From Dermanyssus gallinae (lineage: Eukaryota > Arthropoda > Arachnida > Mesostigmata > Dermanyssidae): a stretch of DNA of 64,000 nt. The notes beneath the pieces were generated by a model. The model had not been told where the DNA came from. It was given only the letters and a program-made list of their open reading frames with translations, and did not search any database. The position numbers and the translations under genes are program-made. Positions within the stretch are counted from its first letter, which is position 1, and every line of letters starts with the position of its first letter. The stretch spans positions 124,001 through 188,000 of the forward strand of contig QVRM01000313.1 of assembly GCA_003439945.1 (NCBI GenBank), read 5' to 3'. Below, piece after piece: positions 11,601 through 23,750 of the stretch.

Positions 11601-12290
11601 ACCATCGACATTGACGACGGAGACGATAGGACGATCTTGCATAGCCGTCGTTACCTCTTATGTTTTCACAGTAATTTATTTGACTCACACAGCGTTCTTA
11701 TCGAAAAGGGTAGAGGAACCCTCGTGACGCACAATCCAATGCCTTGAGGTTGTGAGTATCCCACTGTTGCTGTTAGCGTCAAACCCATCAAAGTCCGTCT
11801 CTAGTTTCCCATTGACGGGGAGAACGAAGAGGAACTCTTAAACATTTTTTTGTGCAACAAACTATGCCGTGTTCGTTGCGCTTGCAAGGCTATTTTGATA
11901 AACAGGGAAGAGACGAATTTGCATGGTAGCCATTGTGATCTTACTGGCGGTGAAGTGTTAAATTAGCTTCCAGGCTACTGCAGACTGCTAATTCTACTAT
12001 TGAGAAAGCTGCATTTGTCATACGCATCGGATAAACTCAAATAGGACTAGTTAAATCACGTTGGCAGCGATGGTTTTCACTGCCTGTTCTAGTTGGCGGT
12101 GGAGTTGCGATTCTGTGTTTGATATAATGTAGCATCGGCTCTCTAGTAGGTTTTCCTGGAACGGTTCGAACGCTCCCTAGCGGAGGCTAAACAAATAACT
12201 ATTATATACAGCAGGTCGATACAAGCACGAGAGAGAATCCAAAAATTCTGATAAATATTTCTAAAATATTTGTTTAATTTTCCAAGGCGT
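11600..12290. other. no gene seen
   Basis: Nothing recognisable. The stretch leads into the mariner relic on the right. Confidence 0.35.
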
Positions 12291-13060
12291 TTTTGTTTCC
12301 ATTAGAATAGCTCCCGCCCGTTGCAATGCACTTGTGCAATTTACCTTCTTTTCCACTCGAAACACTTTTCAAAACGTGTCTTTTAGATTCGGGTTAAGCT
12401 GCTCCTGTGAATTTTTCCTTATTTCCTCTATACTCTCGAAACGTTGTCTCTCTGCATGTTTTATTCGCGGGAATAGAAACATGTCGCACGGAGCCAATCC
12501 CGGCGGATAGAGAGGTTGCGGAATTATAGAAATCTAAAATTTCATCATATAATCTGAAATCAGTAACGGTATGTGCGCCAGTGTATCATTCAAGGCTTTC
12601 TTCTACCGCCTTAGGAATAAACTCCGAACATTTCCTGACGGGCATTTGTTTGCTGGAAGTTCAGCAATTTTGAAACGATTTTCCCTGCGGGTCTTCTGTC
12701 GCGCCTGAAATATCAGTTAAGACTGTTACAACTGACCCTTTAGATATCTCCAATTGTTCAGCTGAGATTGAGCTTTCCTAGTAGTAACTCGGCGATTGTT
12801 GATATTGATATCGTAAACTTTTTGACGTTTTCTTTTGTTATTGACATCAAAGGTCTTTCCGAACGGGGGTCATATTTGAACTTTTCAGGACTTCAATCGA
12901 CGGCACCACGTATGTATACACGGTAACGCATGTATACACGGTGTTTCGGGATACTGCCTGATCACCACAAACAGTTCGTAACATTTCGACCACTTTAGTA
13001 TGTCCAGTACACACGTCCAATTCTCAAGGCGTAGTTTAAATAATAGATACATGTCCCCTT
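12290..13060 (-). pseudogene. mariner-like transposase relic with internal deletion
   Basis: Minus-strand translation across frames shows mariner transposase pieces in the right order. NNRRVTTRKAQSQLNN (about 12760-12820) resembles the second helix-turn-helix region. Much of the catalytic domain is then lost, and the end of the protein follows: LYPPGLAPCDMFLFPRIKHA (SPDLAPCDFFLFP in relatives), RFESIEEIRKNSQEQL, then a C terminus containing FRVEKKVNC and AGAILM (12300-12530). The third catalytic Asp context (LAPCD) survives; the first two are not seen. There are several frameshifts and stops. It is a different subfamily from the copy at the window start. Terminal repeats were not identified. 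Confidence 0.7.
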
Positions 13061-13070
13061 TTTGTCTGGC

Positions 13071-13095
13071 TATATATATATATATATATATATAT
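13071..13095. repeat. (TA)n microsatellite
   Basis: About 12 uninterrupted TA repeats, just beyond the mariner relic. Confidence 0.95.
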
Positions 13096-13850
13096 GCAAA
13101 AATATAATTTTATGTACTACATTGATTGGTGCTCTTCGTTCATTCCGAACAATTATTTTGAAATTCGAAAGTGCATTAAAGCGCCTACCTTTCGAATGCA
13201 TCATGGGTTATTTATAGCTCGCCGGTTTAGCATAGAAAATGTGTAATAGTGCCGCGTGTTCAGTTCTTCTCGTTCACTGTTGGGTGTTTTTTGCACGTCT
13301 TCCTGCAGACAGTCACGCTGCAACGATTATTTGTTCACCCGACTAAACTGAGTCAGGTCTACCACGCACTGTGGCATTTGGTAGGCCTAATGCCCTACCA
13401 GACTCTCTCATAGAACGCTGGATACTCTTTGTAATACGACCCGATTTGGTTCGCTGGCGCAAAGACCCAGCTTTGTTGTAGAGGCTACAGCGATCCGCGA
13501 CAAAGTGACGTCGTCTGGGCGGAGAAGATTGAAGGCAGGTTCCGGAAAACGGTGTATAGGTGCTATGGTGATTGCCCGTAGGAAAGAAGCTGGCAGAATA
13601 GGGGGAGTTATAAAGGATAAGAGGATCGACACACAGACGTGACTTAATGGGGAAAAGGATAGCGGGAAAAGCGCACGCTTGTTATGTTCGGGAAACGTCT
13701 AAAAATAGGGCGAGTCGCAGAAGAACAAAATGGCTGTTTCTGAATTGTTGTTTCCTCGTTCACACTTGCATAGCGGCACATATATCGTGTGCCGAAATAG
13801 TACAAAATATATGCATGTATAACATATACACAGTTCGAATTATAAAATAA
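13096..13850. other. no gene seen
   Basis: Unassigned. Short frames on both strands around 13408-13850 have no similarity I can name. Confidence 0.35.
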
Positions 13851-14520
13851 TAGATGGAAGACGTGATGCTTGCTTTCCAGGGTTTAAATAAAAGCAAAGC
13901 AGCGGGCCCCAATCAAGTGAGGAATAAGCATCTAAACAACGCACCTATTTTGGCTCCATGCTGGACGGCACCGTTCAAGGAATGCCTCTGTGCTGGCATG
14001 ATCCCGTCTCAATGGCTCGAAGCTACGCTGCTCCTCGTCCCTAAAGGTAAAGGTGACCCAACCCAGCTGACCTCGTGGCGGTATAGCGAAAAAGAGCACA
14101 TGTTACAAGTTGCTCCCGTCGCTGCTTACTAGAAAACTTAATCGGTTCCTAGAGATGACTTACCCCTACTGGAAACACGGTTTCGACAAACTCGTTCTAC
14201 GATTACGGCATGGGTCAATCTGCTGGGGGCCATTAGAGAGGCTCTAGCCTTTTCGGATTTTGTAACTGGCTTAAGGGCCTACACACTTTCCACTTTGAAA
14301 ATCTCCGAGCCGATCTAACCGCCATGTGATAACTAGACTCGCCGTACATGGATTTCAACCCATGCTGTGCGCAACCCCCAGGTTCCAAATTGTATACATT
14401 TGTTATTGCAATGTTCTAATCAAGGAAGAAGGCAGCACCGTCACCGCAAGGGTAGAACGCATAAAAAGCATTGCTATAAGCCTTGCAATAATTTGTAATA
14501 ATGCATTACCCACGATGAAC
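13850..14520 (+). pseudogene. LINE relic with large internal deletion (RT start joined to C terminus)
   Basis: The first part (13854-14090) is an open stretch aligned with the start of the RT domain of LINE A: LNKSKAAGPNQVRNKHLNN against LPRNKAPGPDGICNEHLQQ, then IPSQWLEATLLLVPKGKG against LPSAWRQCVMALIPKGKG, and SWR. After a short degraded piece (HGF-like residues near 14180) the reading resumes at 14326-14470 in the far C terminus: ITRLAVHGFQPMLC against TTRFAVHGFHHLLC, then CYCN where the knuckle begins. The palm with the YADD motif, about 350 residues, is missing. It is dead by deletion and frameshift. Confidence 0.75.
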
Positions 14521-15150
14521 ATCGATAATAAGCGTAGTAAAGGTTCGACCTGCCAGAACCGCGAGCGTTGAATGCCCTGCTTGCATTAAATGGATCCGCT
14601 TACAGTATTATATCCTAGCGGAGCTTAAACCTATACATCTTGACAGCCAAGATAAAACCAGTGCGGCTAAGTAGAATACATAAAATTAGGAAACTTGTAA
14701 AAAGGTAAGAAAGAACGGGTTTGTGGTTGTTAAAAACAGTGTCTCTACAGATATTTTCGATTACAGAGGGGCAGCTGTTTGAATTTTCGTGTAAACCTGT
14801 TGGTAAACTGTCTCCTCAAAAGCAAAGCCCGAATATATCTTTCCTACGCAAGATATCACACATAAACCAGCAAATATCTGCCCAATGTTTATAGTTCTAC
14901 ATGTTTACTTGTACGAACGACGTTTTTTTGCTATTGTAAAATTCCAGAAGCACTTTCAGTACTAGTACTGCCGTAAAGAACTTGGTATGGAGAACATGAA
15001 CTGACTAGAATTAAATTTTTTTTTTAAGGAGGTTGTTTTTAATTTTAGACCGTCCTTCGTCCCTAACGGGCTTGGATTTCACCGTTTGTTTTCAATGCAC
15101 TGAGGGCCGGAAATGTTGAGATATCTAAACATAAGCTGACTTATACCATC
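14521..15150. other. no gene seen
   Basis: AT-rich and unassigned. Confidence 0.35.
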
Positions 15151-15650
15151 AAACGTGGTAAATACATCCGCAGTAAAAGTGTTTTGGTCTGAAAAACAGC
15201 AAGACTTAAAAGCCCGTTTTGCGGAGGAAAAATGAAGGGCTGTCTAGAAACGCAACTGCAACTCCGGTCGCAGGACTGTACTGAAGATAAATTAATCGCG
15301 GAACTGTCTTTGAAAGACATATCACTTAACGGAAAGACGCACTCCGCATATATATGAATCTCAGGGACAAACATGAGTTTCGTCAGCCAAAAACATAGGA
15401 AATATCATTCACATAGGTGGCAGGTGCAATACAAAGGAAGTAGGCTGCCGGGCCACCAGGTTTAATGTCTGTATGTTTTGTGGCACTGGTAATGTAAATC
15501 GCTACCACTTGCCGGCGTGTACTAAGGTCAAATAGCGCTAAGACCGCGGATAGGGCAACAGCACAGTCGATAGAACCATGGCAGAGACGTCAATTGTAAT
15601 TATCGCATATAAGAGCAAATTTAATCGAAATGTAATTTAACTTCACGGGC
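15150..15650 (+). pseudogene. LINE relic, C-terminal knuckle only
   Basis: At 15451-15525 the plus strand reads RFNVCMFCGTGNVNRYHLPAC, giving the same Cx2Cx8Hx3C spacing and NRYH context as the other LINE C termini in the window. The preceding 250 bases plausibly encode the eroded C-terminal domain but are full of stops. The copy is strongly 5' truncated. Boundaries are approximate. Confidence 0.6.
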
Positions 15651-18440
15651 ACACTTCTGGTATATTTTAAAAGAAATATTGCAACTGACGCTTACGCGAT
15701 CCCTTTTCTGCCTCCCTGACCGTCGATTCGCGAGCACGAATGCTCTGACTTCTTGGACCCTGTGATAAACATTAACGGTCGGACATAATAAACATCATTC
15801 TTAAACGTTTCAGAGGAGCCCAATTCACTGGAAAAGTTGGGTTCTGCTCATAAACAAAATAGCAGACACATTTCTCATTCTAACTACTTAAATTCACGTC
15901 AATTAGTCTTGACGCAACACAAAAAGGTAATGCAAAAGCAAATTTGTTTAAACAGCTAATCCGAAGTAATAACTATAGTACCTTCTTTACAAGACGTTCA
16001 AATAATCTTCGTGGTGGTGTGTCAATTACTATCACCGGAAGTTGCTAATGTCCAAGTGGTGAATAACGCGTTCGCGTGGAGAGTTTCGCGACGTGCCAAT
16101 GTGCGCAAAGACTACAATGTGATTTCCACATTCCTTTTTCAATAAATGAGACTTTGTATTTTATTTTATTGTAGTAACTAGAGATAAAGGGGGCAAGGCA
16201 CGTATCCCTTTGACAATCTCACTGTTCTAAAACAAAATATATTCGAGATCCATTTTGGACTGTGCAGAAGATCAGATCGTACGCGGATTGTCAAAGACGC
16301 AACAAACGATTATGTGGTCGGTCGCTGGCTATGTTTCGCCAACTCGGTATAAATTAACTTGATGTCAGACCATACGGCGTTATTCTGAGCAGGTGAACTA
16401 GTCAGTTTCAGTCGACCTGCAATTGCGTATGTTAATCTCGTCCTTAATCCTGCTTAGCCAACATCTTAGCTTGTCGTCTTCTTAACTTTGCTGGCATCTT
16501 ACATTGTTGCGGCGCCAGTGACTTTCAGAGTTTAGGTGTGGTGGTGGTTTAGGCACGGCTGAGCCGATTTCAACCCACACCCTTACAGTGCTTATTCAAC
16601 ATTCTTCCCCCTAATCTGCTCAAGAAATTTCTCACTATAGAAAATGTTTCGAAGTTTATTGTCCTTCGACGGAATGTTGCAGTTGTAGTACTTGTCGTTG
16701 TCGTTGTTGTTGCTGCTGCTATTGTTGTTGTTGTTAACGGCGCTGGTCCGCTTTGAGACGAAGCGTGACATGTGAAAGGCTTGCGGCAGTGACAGTGTTC
16801 GGAACGGCGAGACGGTAGTTTGCTCGGCGTGCCGCTATAGACAAGTGAGATGGGGTTGTTCTCTAATGGAAATAGTGTATAGCTGAACGTCGCCGGTGGG
16901 GGACACCGCGCGGTAGGAAATGAGCGTCTATCCTCGCTGACACAGGGTTCCGCGTTCGGTGGAACCCGACCCCGCTCCCCTCCGATAAACAAAGGCGTGC
17001 GGACGAACCATGGAAACTCAGCCTAGAGACAGCCCAGCACACATAGGTAGGGAGAGCTATAACAAGAGAGACATGAGAGAAGCGAGAGAGAGAGGGAGAG
17101 AGCAACTGGGAAAAGAAAAGGTAGGGAAAAATAGGGAGGAAGCAAAAGCAGGAGAGAGAGAGAGAGAGAAGGAAAGGTGTGAGAAAAGTGCACCACAACG
17201 TTTAAAGTGTTCCCGCGTGCCCTGGTCTCCCTCCCTGACGCGTCTCACTCTATCCATAAACCGCAGCCGCAGAAACAGCACAGCGTTAGCACAGCTGCAA
17301 GCCGACAAGCCGCCGCCTCTGTCTTCGTAAACTTGCTCGCTACATACATGACGATTCTTTGCCACGTCTATCTGTGTGTTCCCCGTCGTTGCTGCCGCTG
17401 CTTCCGCTACTTCTGCTACTACTACTACTACTACTGTGAAAACTAGTGCTGCTTGCCGCCGCTACATTCACAGTTCGTGTACGCTGCCGGCCGGCATTGC
17501 ACGGTTGGGATGCGGCTACGCAAGGGGGGGCGGTTGACGCTGCCCTCGCGCTGTCTGACCCCATTCCAAACGCGCTCACCCAGAAAGTGTCGGTACAGAG
17601 CCGATAGTTATCGTTAGCTGAATAGATAACGTATGCGCGCGAGGATACTGTTATTCGACACAGTTGACAGACAGGACTGTATACATGTGTTGTTGAAGGA
17701 TTGTTACTTTAACCTCTCACTCTCCCTCTCTCTCTCGTCCCATTTTGCACTCATACACACACCTCAAATAGTAACTCTCTTATTTTATCTCTCTCATTCT
17801 TTTTGTATTTGTTGCCTTGTGTCCTCTGCATGATGGTGACCTGCTCCCGACTTGTTCCACAAGGCTTCGGAAATACATAATCCACATGCGTCACTAGCAG
17901 CGTGTGGGACTGTCTTATAATAAGTTATTTTAGCTTATTGTATTGTTTTCTAATTTTATGTATTAGGTATTATTAAGTTACGGATGTTATGTTTTATTTA
18001 TTAGGTATTATTGAGTTATTTACGCTTGTCATGCTAGGTTTATTAAGGCATATATGTTATATTTGATATAATATATATTATTGAGTTATTTACGCTTGTG
18101 TATTAGGAGTATTAAGTTATTTAAACGGATGTTTTTTCTTTTATGAATTTATGTATTAGAGTTCTCTTAAAAATTTTAATTTTAATAAACAACAAATATT
18201 TAATGTTTCTATTGTAGTGACTCAGCAAACCCTAATTCCTGCCCATACTCCCAGACTTAGCTTTACTTAGCATACTTGGCAGAGGTGCCATGGGACGGGC
18301 ACCTCTGCGATTACCTTCTATTCAGCTTTGTGTCCGCTTATTTCCTGCATAAATGCATGGGGCTTACACCAGGGTATACACCGTCATGAGGAGGCAAGTG
18401 ACACAGTGTGTACTACGGTACGGCTCGGGATTGTGACGTG
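15650..18440. other. no gene recognised; repeat-rich CpG block at 16.5-17.8 kb
   Basis: The right half contains TTG/TTC-type trinucleotide repeats (16690-16740), a GA-rich run ending in (GA)n (17070-17175), TAC/TGC repeats (17395-17440) and a CT-rich run (17715-17740). At 17930-18130 an imperfect repeat of a TATTGAGTTATTTACGCTTG-type unit occurs two to three times in AT-rich DNA. Frames over the GA/CT runs are low complexity. No exon can be defined. Confidence 0.4.
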
Positions 18441-18469
18441 ACGTGGGCGTGAACAAGGTATACGACTAA

Positions 18470-19470
18470 ACAGGTGCTAAGTAGACAATCGATGGTTCGG
18501 CAACCTCTCTCCATCCCATCCGCCAATCCTTGGCATATCCGTGCCAGATGGCAGCCTGCTGGTTCTTTGCCGCAACATGTTTCACGTCCCTTACGGTAAA
18601 CCCCGTGTCAAGGTTCGTTTTTAGGTACTTCCCTCCATTGATAATCTCTATCAGGTGGTCCGCCATCACAAGGCTAATATTGTTGCCCTATTCTGGCTCT
18701 TTGGACGCTTGCGCCTTTTTTAGAGATAAGTTCTTGAAACCTCTCTCGAGCGGCCTTTATTTTACTTATTTGCTAGTTTTGGTCTTGTCGGACGCGAGCG
18801 TCGAATGAATGCTGTCATCCACTCCACCACCATCGATAAGGCTTCGTTATATGTGTCTTGAAGGGCTGCTTTGGTTCGCGCCGTGACCATCAAAGCCAGC
18901 TCATTTGTGTAGGTTTGACCTCTTGTAGATAATCCCTGAAGTCTAGCACTCAGGCATAGACCATGGCGTAGAAGACGAGTTCCAGAGTCAAACCCGGCGG
19001 GATTCCGGCAGTAACCATTTACTCTTGCCCCTTTGCAACTGGGCTTTGTTTATATAGGTAGACTGAGATTATCACAGATGAAATATCTTCTTTCTCATCC
19101 GCGCTTCTATGACTACTTTCTAGTCATCGTGTGAAAGTTGTTTTTAACAATCAAGAGAATTGGAAGCACAAATTATCTCAATGCGGTGTTCTCGCCCGTT
19201 CTAGGATCCCGTTTAGGGCGCCGAGTGTAGACCTGCTTTCTCGACAACAATGTTAGTCCTCTAATAACGTTTTTTGGGTGCCGAAACGAGATCTGTCCTA
19301 TTTTCGGGCTTAAGGATTAGATCCAGGCTTGCTTTATTTAATAACCAAGCTCTGAGAGATCTTTAGTCACTGCTTAACAAATTACTTAGCCACCGTACAA
19401 ATATACCATCGGGTCCAGCCGCCTTTCCAGGCGGCAGCCAACCTTTAGGATCATCTTTCTCGAATGCCGC
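18470..19470 (-). pseudogene. R1-like LINE reverse-transcriptase relic
   Basis: Minus-strand pieces in RT order: PPGKAAGPDGIFVRWL (about 19385-19440, start of the RT domain), VTAGIPPGLTLELVFY (about 18975-19020, the position of GxPQGSxLGPxLF), TNELALMVTARTKAALQ (about 18880-18915, where the catalytic YADDLAL reads TNELAL), then KYLKTNLDTGFTVRD and VKHVAAKN (about 18565-18650, thumb). The style of these motifs is that of R1-type elements and differs from LINE A and B. Several stops, frame changes and the lost catalytic pair make it inactive. The distance between the first two motifs is too short, which indicates an internal deletion. Confidence 0.65.
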
Positions 19471-20088
19471 AATGAGCACGACAACGCCAACCTGACTTTG
19501 CGCTAGTATACTATTGCCTCCCGATCAGCGTTGTCAGAAAGCCTCGTGTACATTTCTAGATTTCCGCTGCTGTCGCCTGTCTTGCTGCAATAGATTTCTA
19601 GAGCTCTTGGAAAAGCGCCTTAGTTCGTCTCTCCTCCATCACGTGCACTTGAAATACCTCCCCCCTTCCCCCTCAACTCCAAGATTGATGGCTTTCTCGA
19701 ACATTTCTCACGGTCCGGAACACTTTGAGCATTCTAATTCCAGTGTGCTCGTCTGAGTGTATCATACCCGCGACCAGATGACGTTAGGTAGCCGCCGTTT
19801 CTTTTGGTCCGCCAATAAAGTCTCTATGTCACTGTTTTAAGCCCTGTGGCTTTCCCCGCGTCCAGTCTACCCTCCACCGCGACCGACAGGAACTGCACTA
19901 CAAACTATCATTCCCCTTAAGTGCATTCAGTAGCAGTTTTAAAAACACTGTTCCTTCTTTTTGTTGGCAGGAGCCCGATTTCTCTTAAGGCTCTCGGTGG
20001 TGTAATCCCACAACCGGATTTATATGTGGCACGTAAATATTGTTATCAGCCGACATGCACTTTAGGTAATATCTACCAATTGTTGGTG

Positions 20089-20090
<2 letters not shown>

Positions 20091-20122
<32 letters not shown>
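20091..20122. repeat. (TA)n microsatellite
   Basis: About 16 TA repeats. Confidence 0.95.
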
Positions 20123-20124
<2 letters not shown>

Positions 20125-20520
20125 ACTTTGTGATGCATTACAATATAAGAATTTAAGGAGGCTTTCTGCCTGACCGTTGACTCCATTTGTTTATGCAATC
20201 AACAGATGCAGGTCTGCATTCGTGTATCGTACGCTCAACTAAACTTGGTTTAACGCCGGCCCCCTTACTATTTCAATCAGAGCAGGATTACCCGACACTA
20301 CTTTAAACATTTACTTAGCAGCTTCACCGGCTATTACCATAATTCGTTAATCATGCTGCTTTTGGCATTAGTACATATGTACTGCAATAAATGCACAACC
20401 CTTCTGGAAAGTGTGCTTCATCCTGTTATTACGCAGGTTCAAAAATATGCGATTGAGAGCGACCTGTTAGCGTGGAGAGGCTGTATATATTATACACTGT
20501 GGGCAAGCAAAGCCTACAGA

Positions 20521-20521
<1 letters not shown>

Positions 20522-20555
<34 letters not shown>

Positions 20556-20592
20556 AGCAAGATTATTATATATATATATATATATATATATA
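20522..20592. repeat. paired (TA)n tracts
   Basis: Two long TA runs (20522-20552 and 20567-20592) separated by a 14-base non-repeat spacer. Confidence 0.95.
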
Positions 20593-21184
20593 CGTCGCGG
20601 GGCCTTGAAGAGCAGGTTGCAGAGCCCGCATTTGCATAACGGACTCATCCGCACAGCGCTGCTATATGGCTCTCTCCCCTCTACCCTCGCTAGAGGACTT
20701 CGTCTCAGATGTGAGTGCGAATCGAGCGTGCCGCGTTTCCTAACCAGATCGTCTGGCAGAGCGGCATGAAAGCCATCTGAAGCTCAATAGAAGATAAGCA
20801 AATAGGAAGAAGCATTGAAACGTTTCGGTCTGACGAAGTGCCGTCTGTGAGCCCGACGGGCTTAGGCGAGGCTGCTGACACGTGTACCCGCATCCAACTT
20901 TGTGCTCGGATGTAACACATCGTTTGCTGCGGCGGGCAAAATGCGTTCATGGAATCAAATATGCCATTTTAGTACATTTTGAAGTTTACGTACAGGCCGT
21001 GCCTGCTTTGCGCTAGTTCAGCAAAAACGTAGCCTCCTGATACTACAACTCAGCGTTAGCGCCAATTTTTTACACAGTATAAGAGCACACATCATTTCTA
21101 AAACAATATAAGAGCAACAACAATAACTCTACCAGAAATTCTACAGTCCTACGCGTGTATCACGCGTGGGTTATAAAAAAATAC

Positions 21185-21346
21185 ATTTCGGCCTCACCCC
21201 CAACCAAGATTTTTGACGTTCACGGGACTGCTTTTCGCATTGCTTCATAAACGGACCCCCATAAATACAAATGTGCAAAGGTGGGGCTTACCTATGTGTT
21301 TCCTCCGGTCGCAAGACGCAGGCGAATGCATCACGCCACCGGGCTC
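21185..21346 (-). mobile_element. tRNA-derived SINE, copy 1
   Basis: On the minus strand this begins GAGCCCGGTGGCGTGATGC, which contains an A-box-like element, and continues with the GACCGGAGGA core shared with copies at 25.8 and 27.2 kb. The B box is damaged here (GGTAAGCCCC). The shared middle ACATTTGTATTTATGG and the GAAGCAATGCGAAAA region are present, and the 3' end is a degraded form of the common tail. All three copies were matched by eye over about 160-190 bases. Confidence 0.75.
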
Positions 21347-21349
21347 GAA

Positions 21350-23750
21350 CCACGGGTTGGCAACACATAATCGAATGTGTCAGGAAGCAAGGGTGATTCG
21401 GTTTAAGTTCAGAAACGAAAACGAAAAGAATATGAACAATGAATCTCATGCCATTGTGCATATGTTGAAGCCATGTGGTACAGCATCACATTTAAGCGGA
21501 CGACGCACGAGGATGTTTTCCAGTTCTTAAATAGCGTGGCCACGTCCCGGGGCCGATTGGGTGTACCCGTTTTCCGCGGTCGACTGTGGTGGTTACGCCG
21601 GAAATCTCAGGGATTATTTAATGACCTAGTGCATTATCAGTCTGACCGGTGTCGACAGTCGCAAAACTAGCATTGATTGTACCTGAAAAAAATGGGGTAC
21701 GAGATAAGCGGCTGTGGAACTGCAGTAGATATATTTACCTGGATATCCACCGCACGGTGGTACTCACAACGATGACAACAACCAACATGGTTAACGTTAG
21801 TAGATCCAATATGCACGTCACGTGCGGGTCGGAATGAATCACTCTGTAGACGCCCTTTAAAATTAAGCTGGTGGTTTTGCATATCAAATAAGCACAATGG
21901 GGGTTTGCGCCAGTATGATTACTAAATTCTGCCCGCAGTTTGTACGTATTTTTATCATAGCTATTGAAACGTTAAAAAACCTTTATTAATACCGTATTCT
22001 TAACTATACTATTCTACAACATATGTTTGTTTCTAAAATAGATAAATAAAGAAAAACGATTATAGGCATACGTTTCGCATAAGTGTCATCTAACAATGTT
22101 ATCATTCTTTTTATTTGGCAGAATGATATATTTTTTAAGTATTGCACTTTTAGCGGAAAGTGGCGGCAGACAATGTTTGCCAAGTTTCTAAAATAGACAT
22201 GTTTGTAAAACATTTTTTTTTCAATGATTCCTCGTGATTCGTATTATCGCTTGTCACAGTTAGTCGTCAGAATGAACGAGGGTTAGCTGTTGTAAAAAAT
22301 CTTAGATTCCTTTTAAGAGGTGCAAGCCTAACCAGTAGCATACTGTGGCTCCATCGGGTATCACCTTTTCGTGGTGGGTCTACATGTGACTGCCGAACAG
22401 ACGTGGATTTTCTTGCTAGTTTGATGTCATTTTAAGTGTTTTCGATTGGGTGATATGAATGTCGATGATACTACATCGACATTCATATAAGCAACCCCTA
22501 ATGAAATCCGATTCAGGGACTTTTTGAGGAACGCTGTGGAGGAATCAAATACATTCACGAGCGTGTTTCTTTATTGGCTTCAGGTATTCCGCCTGAAGAC
22601 GTCATTTATTTGCATCAAGTGATGGTTGAGTCACACATATCAAGTGCGCATTCCTTTCCGTATGCACTAGCTGCCGACCTCCCCGCGCTGCTGAGCGAAT
22701 ATATAATAGTATGCATTTGCATAGACTCGGCAAAATGAGGGCAGATTTGTTCTTTAATACTTTCGAAGCCGAAAGCTTTCGAGTTCTTCCTCTTTCCCCT
22801 TTATTCCCTAGACTTGCCTTTGACAAGCTACATCAGCTACTGCACGTATTTTGAGGAACACGGAACATTTTCCTGAGGAAAAACGCTCAAAAGAAGCTAA
22901 TCCACTTTGTGCGCTTTTGCGGGGAAACGCACCTGGCAGCAGTGCTAAGACGACAAATGTACATGCGCACGTGTGGATCTCATCACTTGGCGAGCTCATC
23001 ACGTATATTTGCTCTCCCCGGCTAGTCGGCATTGGTAAAACTGTAACTACTCTCTTGGTTCTCTATAGCGTAAGTGGGCATTTGATGACTCTCTATACGC
23101 TACGTAAGCCCGCACGGCAACCACAGCACTGGTCAACCACAGGCCATTGATTAAAACTGTAGTGATGCCGATCCCGACCATTTCCTACTTACGTAATACA
23201 CTAAACGTTAGCACGGAGCCCGGTTAGACATCTTAGCAATGAAGACCATCTCCAGATGGTCTCTAGTGCAGTGCAAAACGAAAATGTATTTATGTAAGTC
23301 ATTGGTGTTTATAGATCGCCATCGTCCGTTTAAACAGAGCGCCTATAGACATTAGTAATATTAAAGATAACTGGGATGACAATACTAGGGTGTATAGAAT
23401 ACGGATTTTCTGTAAGGATCTGTCTGTCTCATTTTAACCGATTGCCCTAAAATCGATTTTTCTAATAGGTAAAAGCGTTGATTTAAGTAAAAAAAAACGC
23501 GAATCGAGTGTGCTTATCTAAATGCTTTTGCTCAAAATAGGTTCGTGTGATTATACACTAGACCCATGCATTGAAGCGATAGCAAATCAGATCTAGACCA
23601 CGTCTTCGTTCAAGGTCCAATTGCAGAATCGGCTACAGTATCTGTATAAAAGGGTGACATGTGTATATAGGTATACATGCCAAGCGAACAATAAATCAAT
23701 CAATCATCTGACAAATGAACTTGCAAGGGGCTTGACTACAATAACCTCCA
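21350..23750. other. no gene recognised
   Basis: Unassigned sequence with a perfect hairpin at 22453-22488 and a smaller inverted repeat around 22580-22605. At 23640-23705 a run resembling a LINE 3' end (AACAATAAATCAATCAATC) occurs, with an AATAAA-type signal followed by a 4-base repeat. Confidence 0.4.
22453..22488. repeat. perfect 15-bp inverted repeat with 6-base loop
   Basis: Arms 22453-22467 (ATATGAATGTCGATG) and 22474-22488 are exact reverse complements around ATACTA. It could form a stable hairpin. It has no associated gene and is not explained by a recognised transposon end. Confidence 0.9.

Larger units (their letters stand above)
19471..21184. other. no gene recognised; (TA)n cluster
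   Basis: The minus strand upstream of the R1-like relic may contain more of that element but nothing alignable. Three (TA)n tracts occur at 20091-20122, 20522-20552 and 20567-20592. Confidence 0.4.

Noticed and set aside
20353..20769. 138-codon frame containing long Tyr-Ile alternations
   Set aside because: The alternation is (TA)n read as codons. The same explanation covers similar frames at 7.3, 32.9, 45.5, 47.9 and 57.8 kb.
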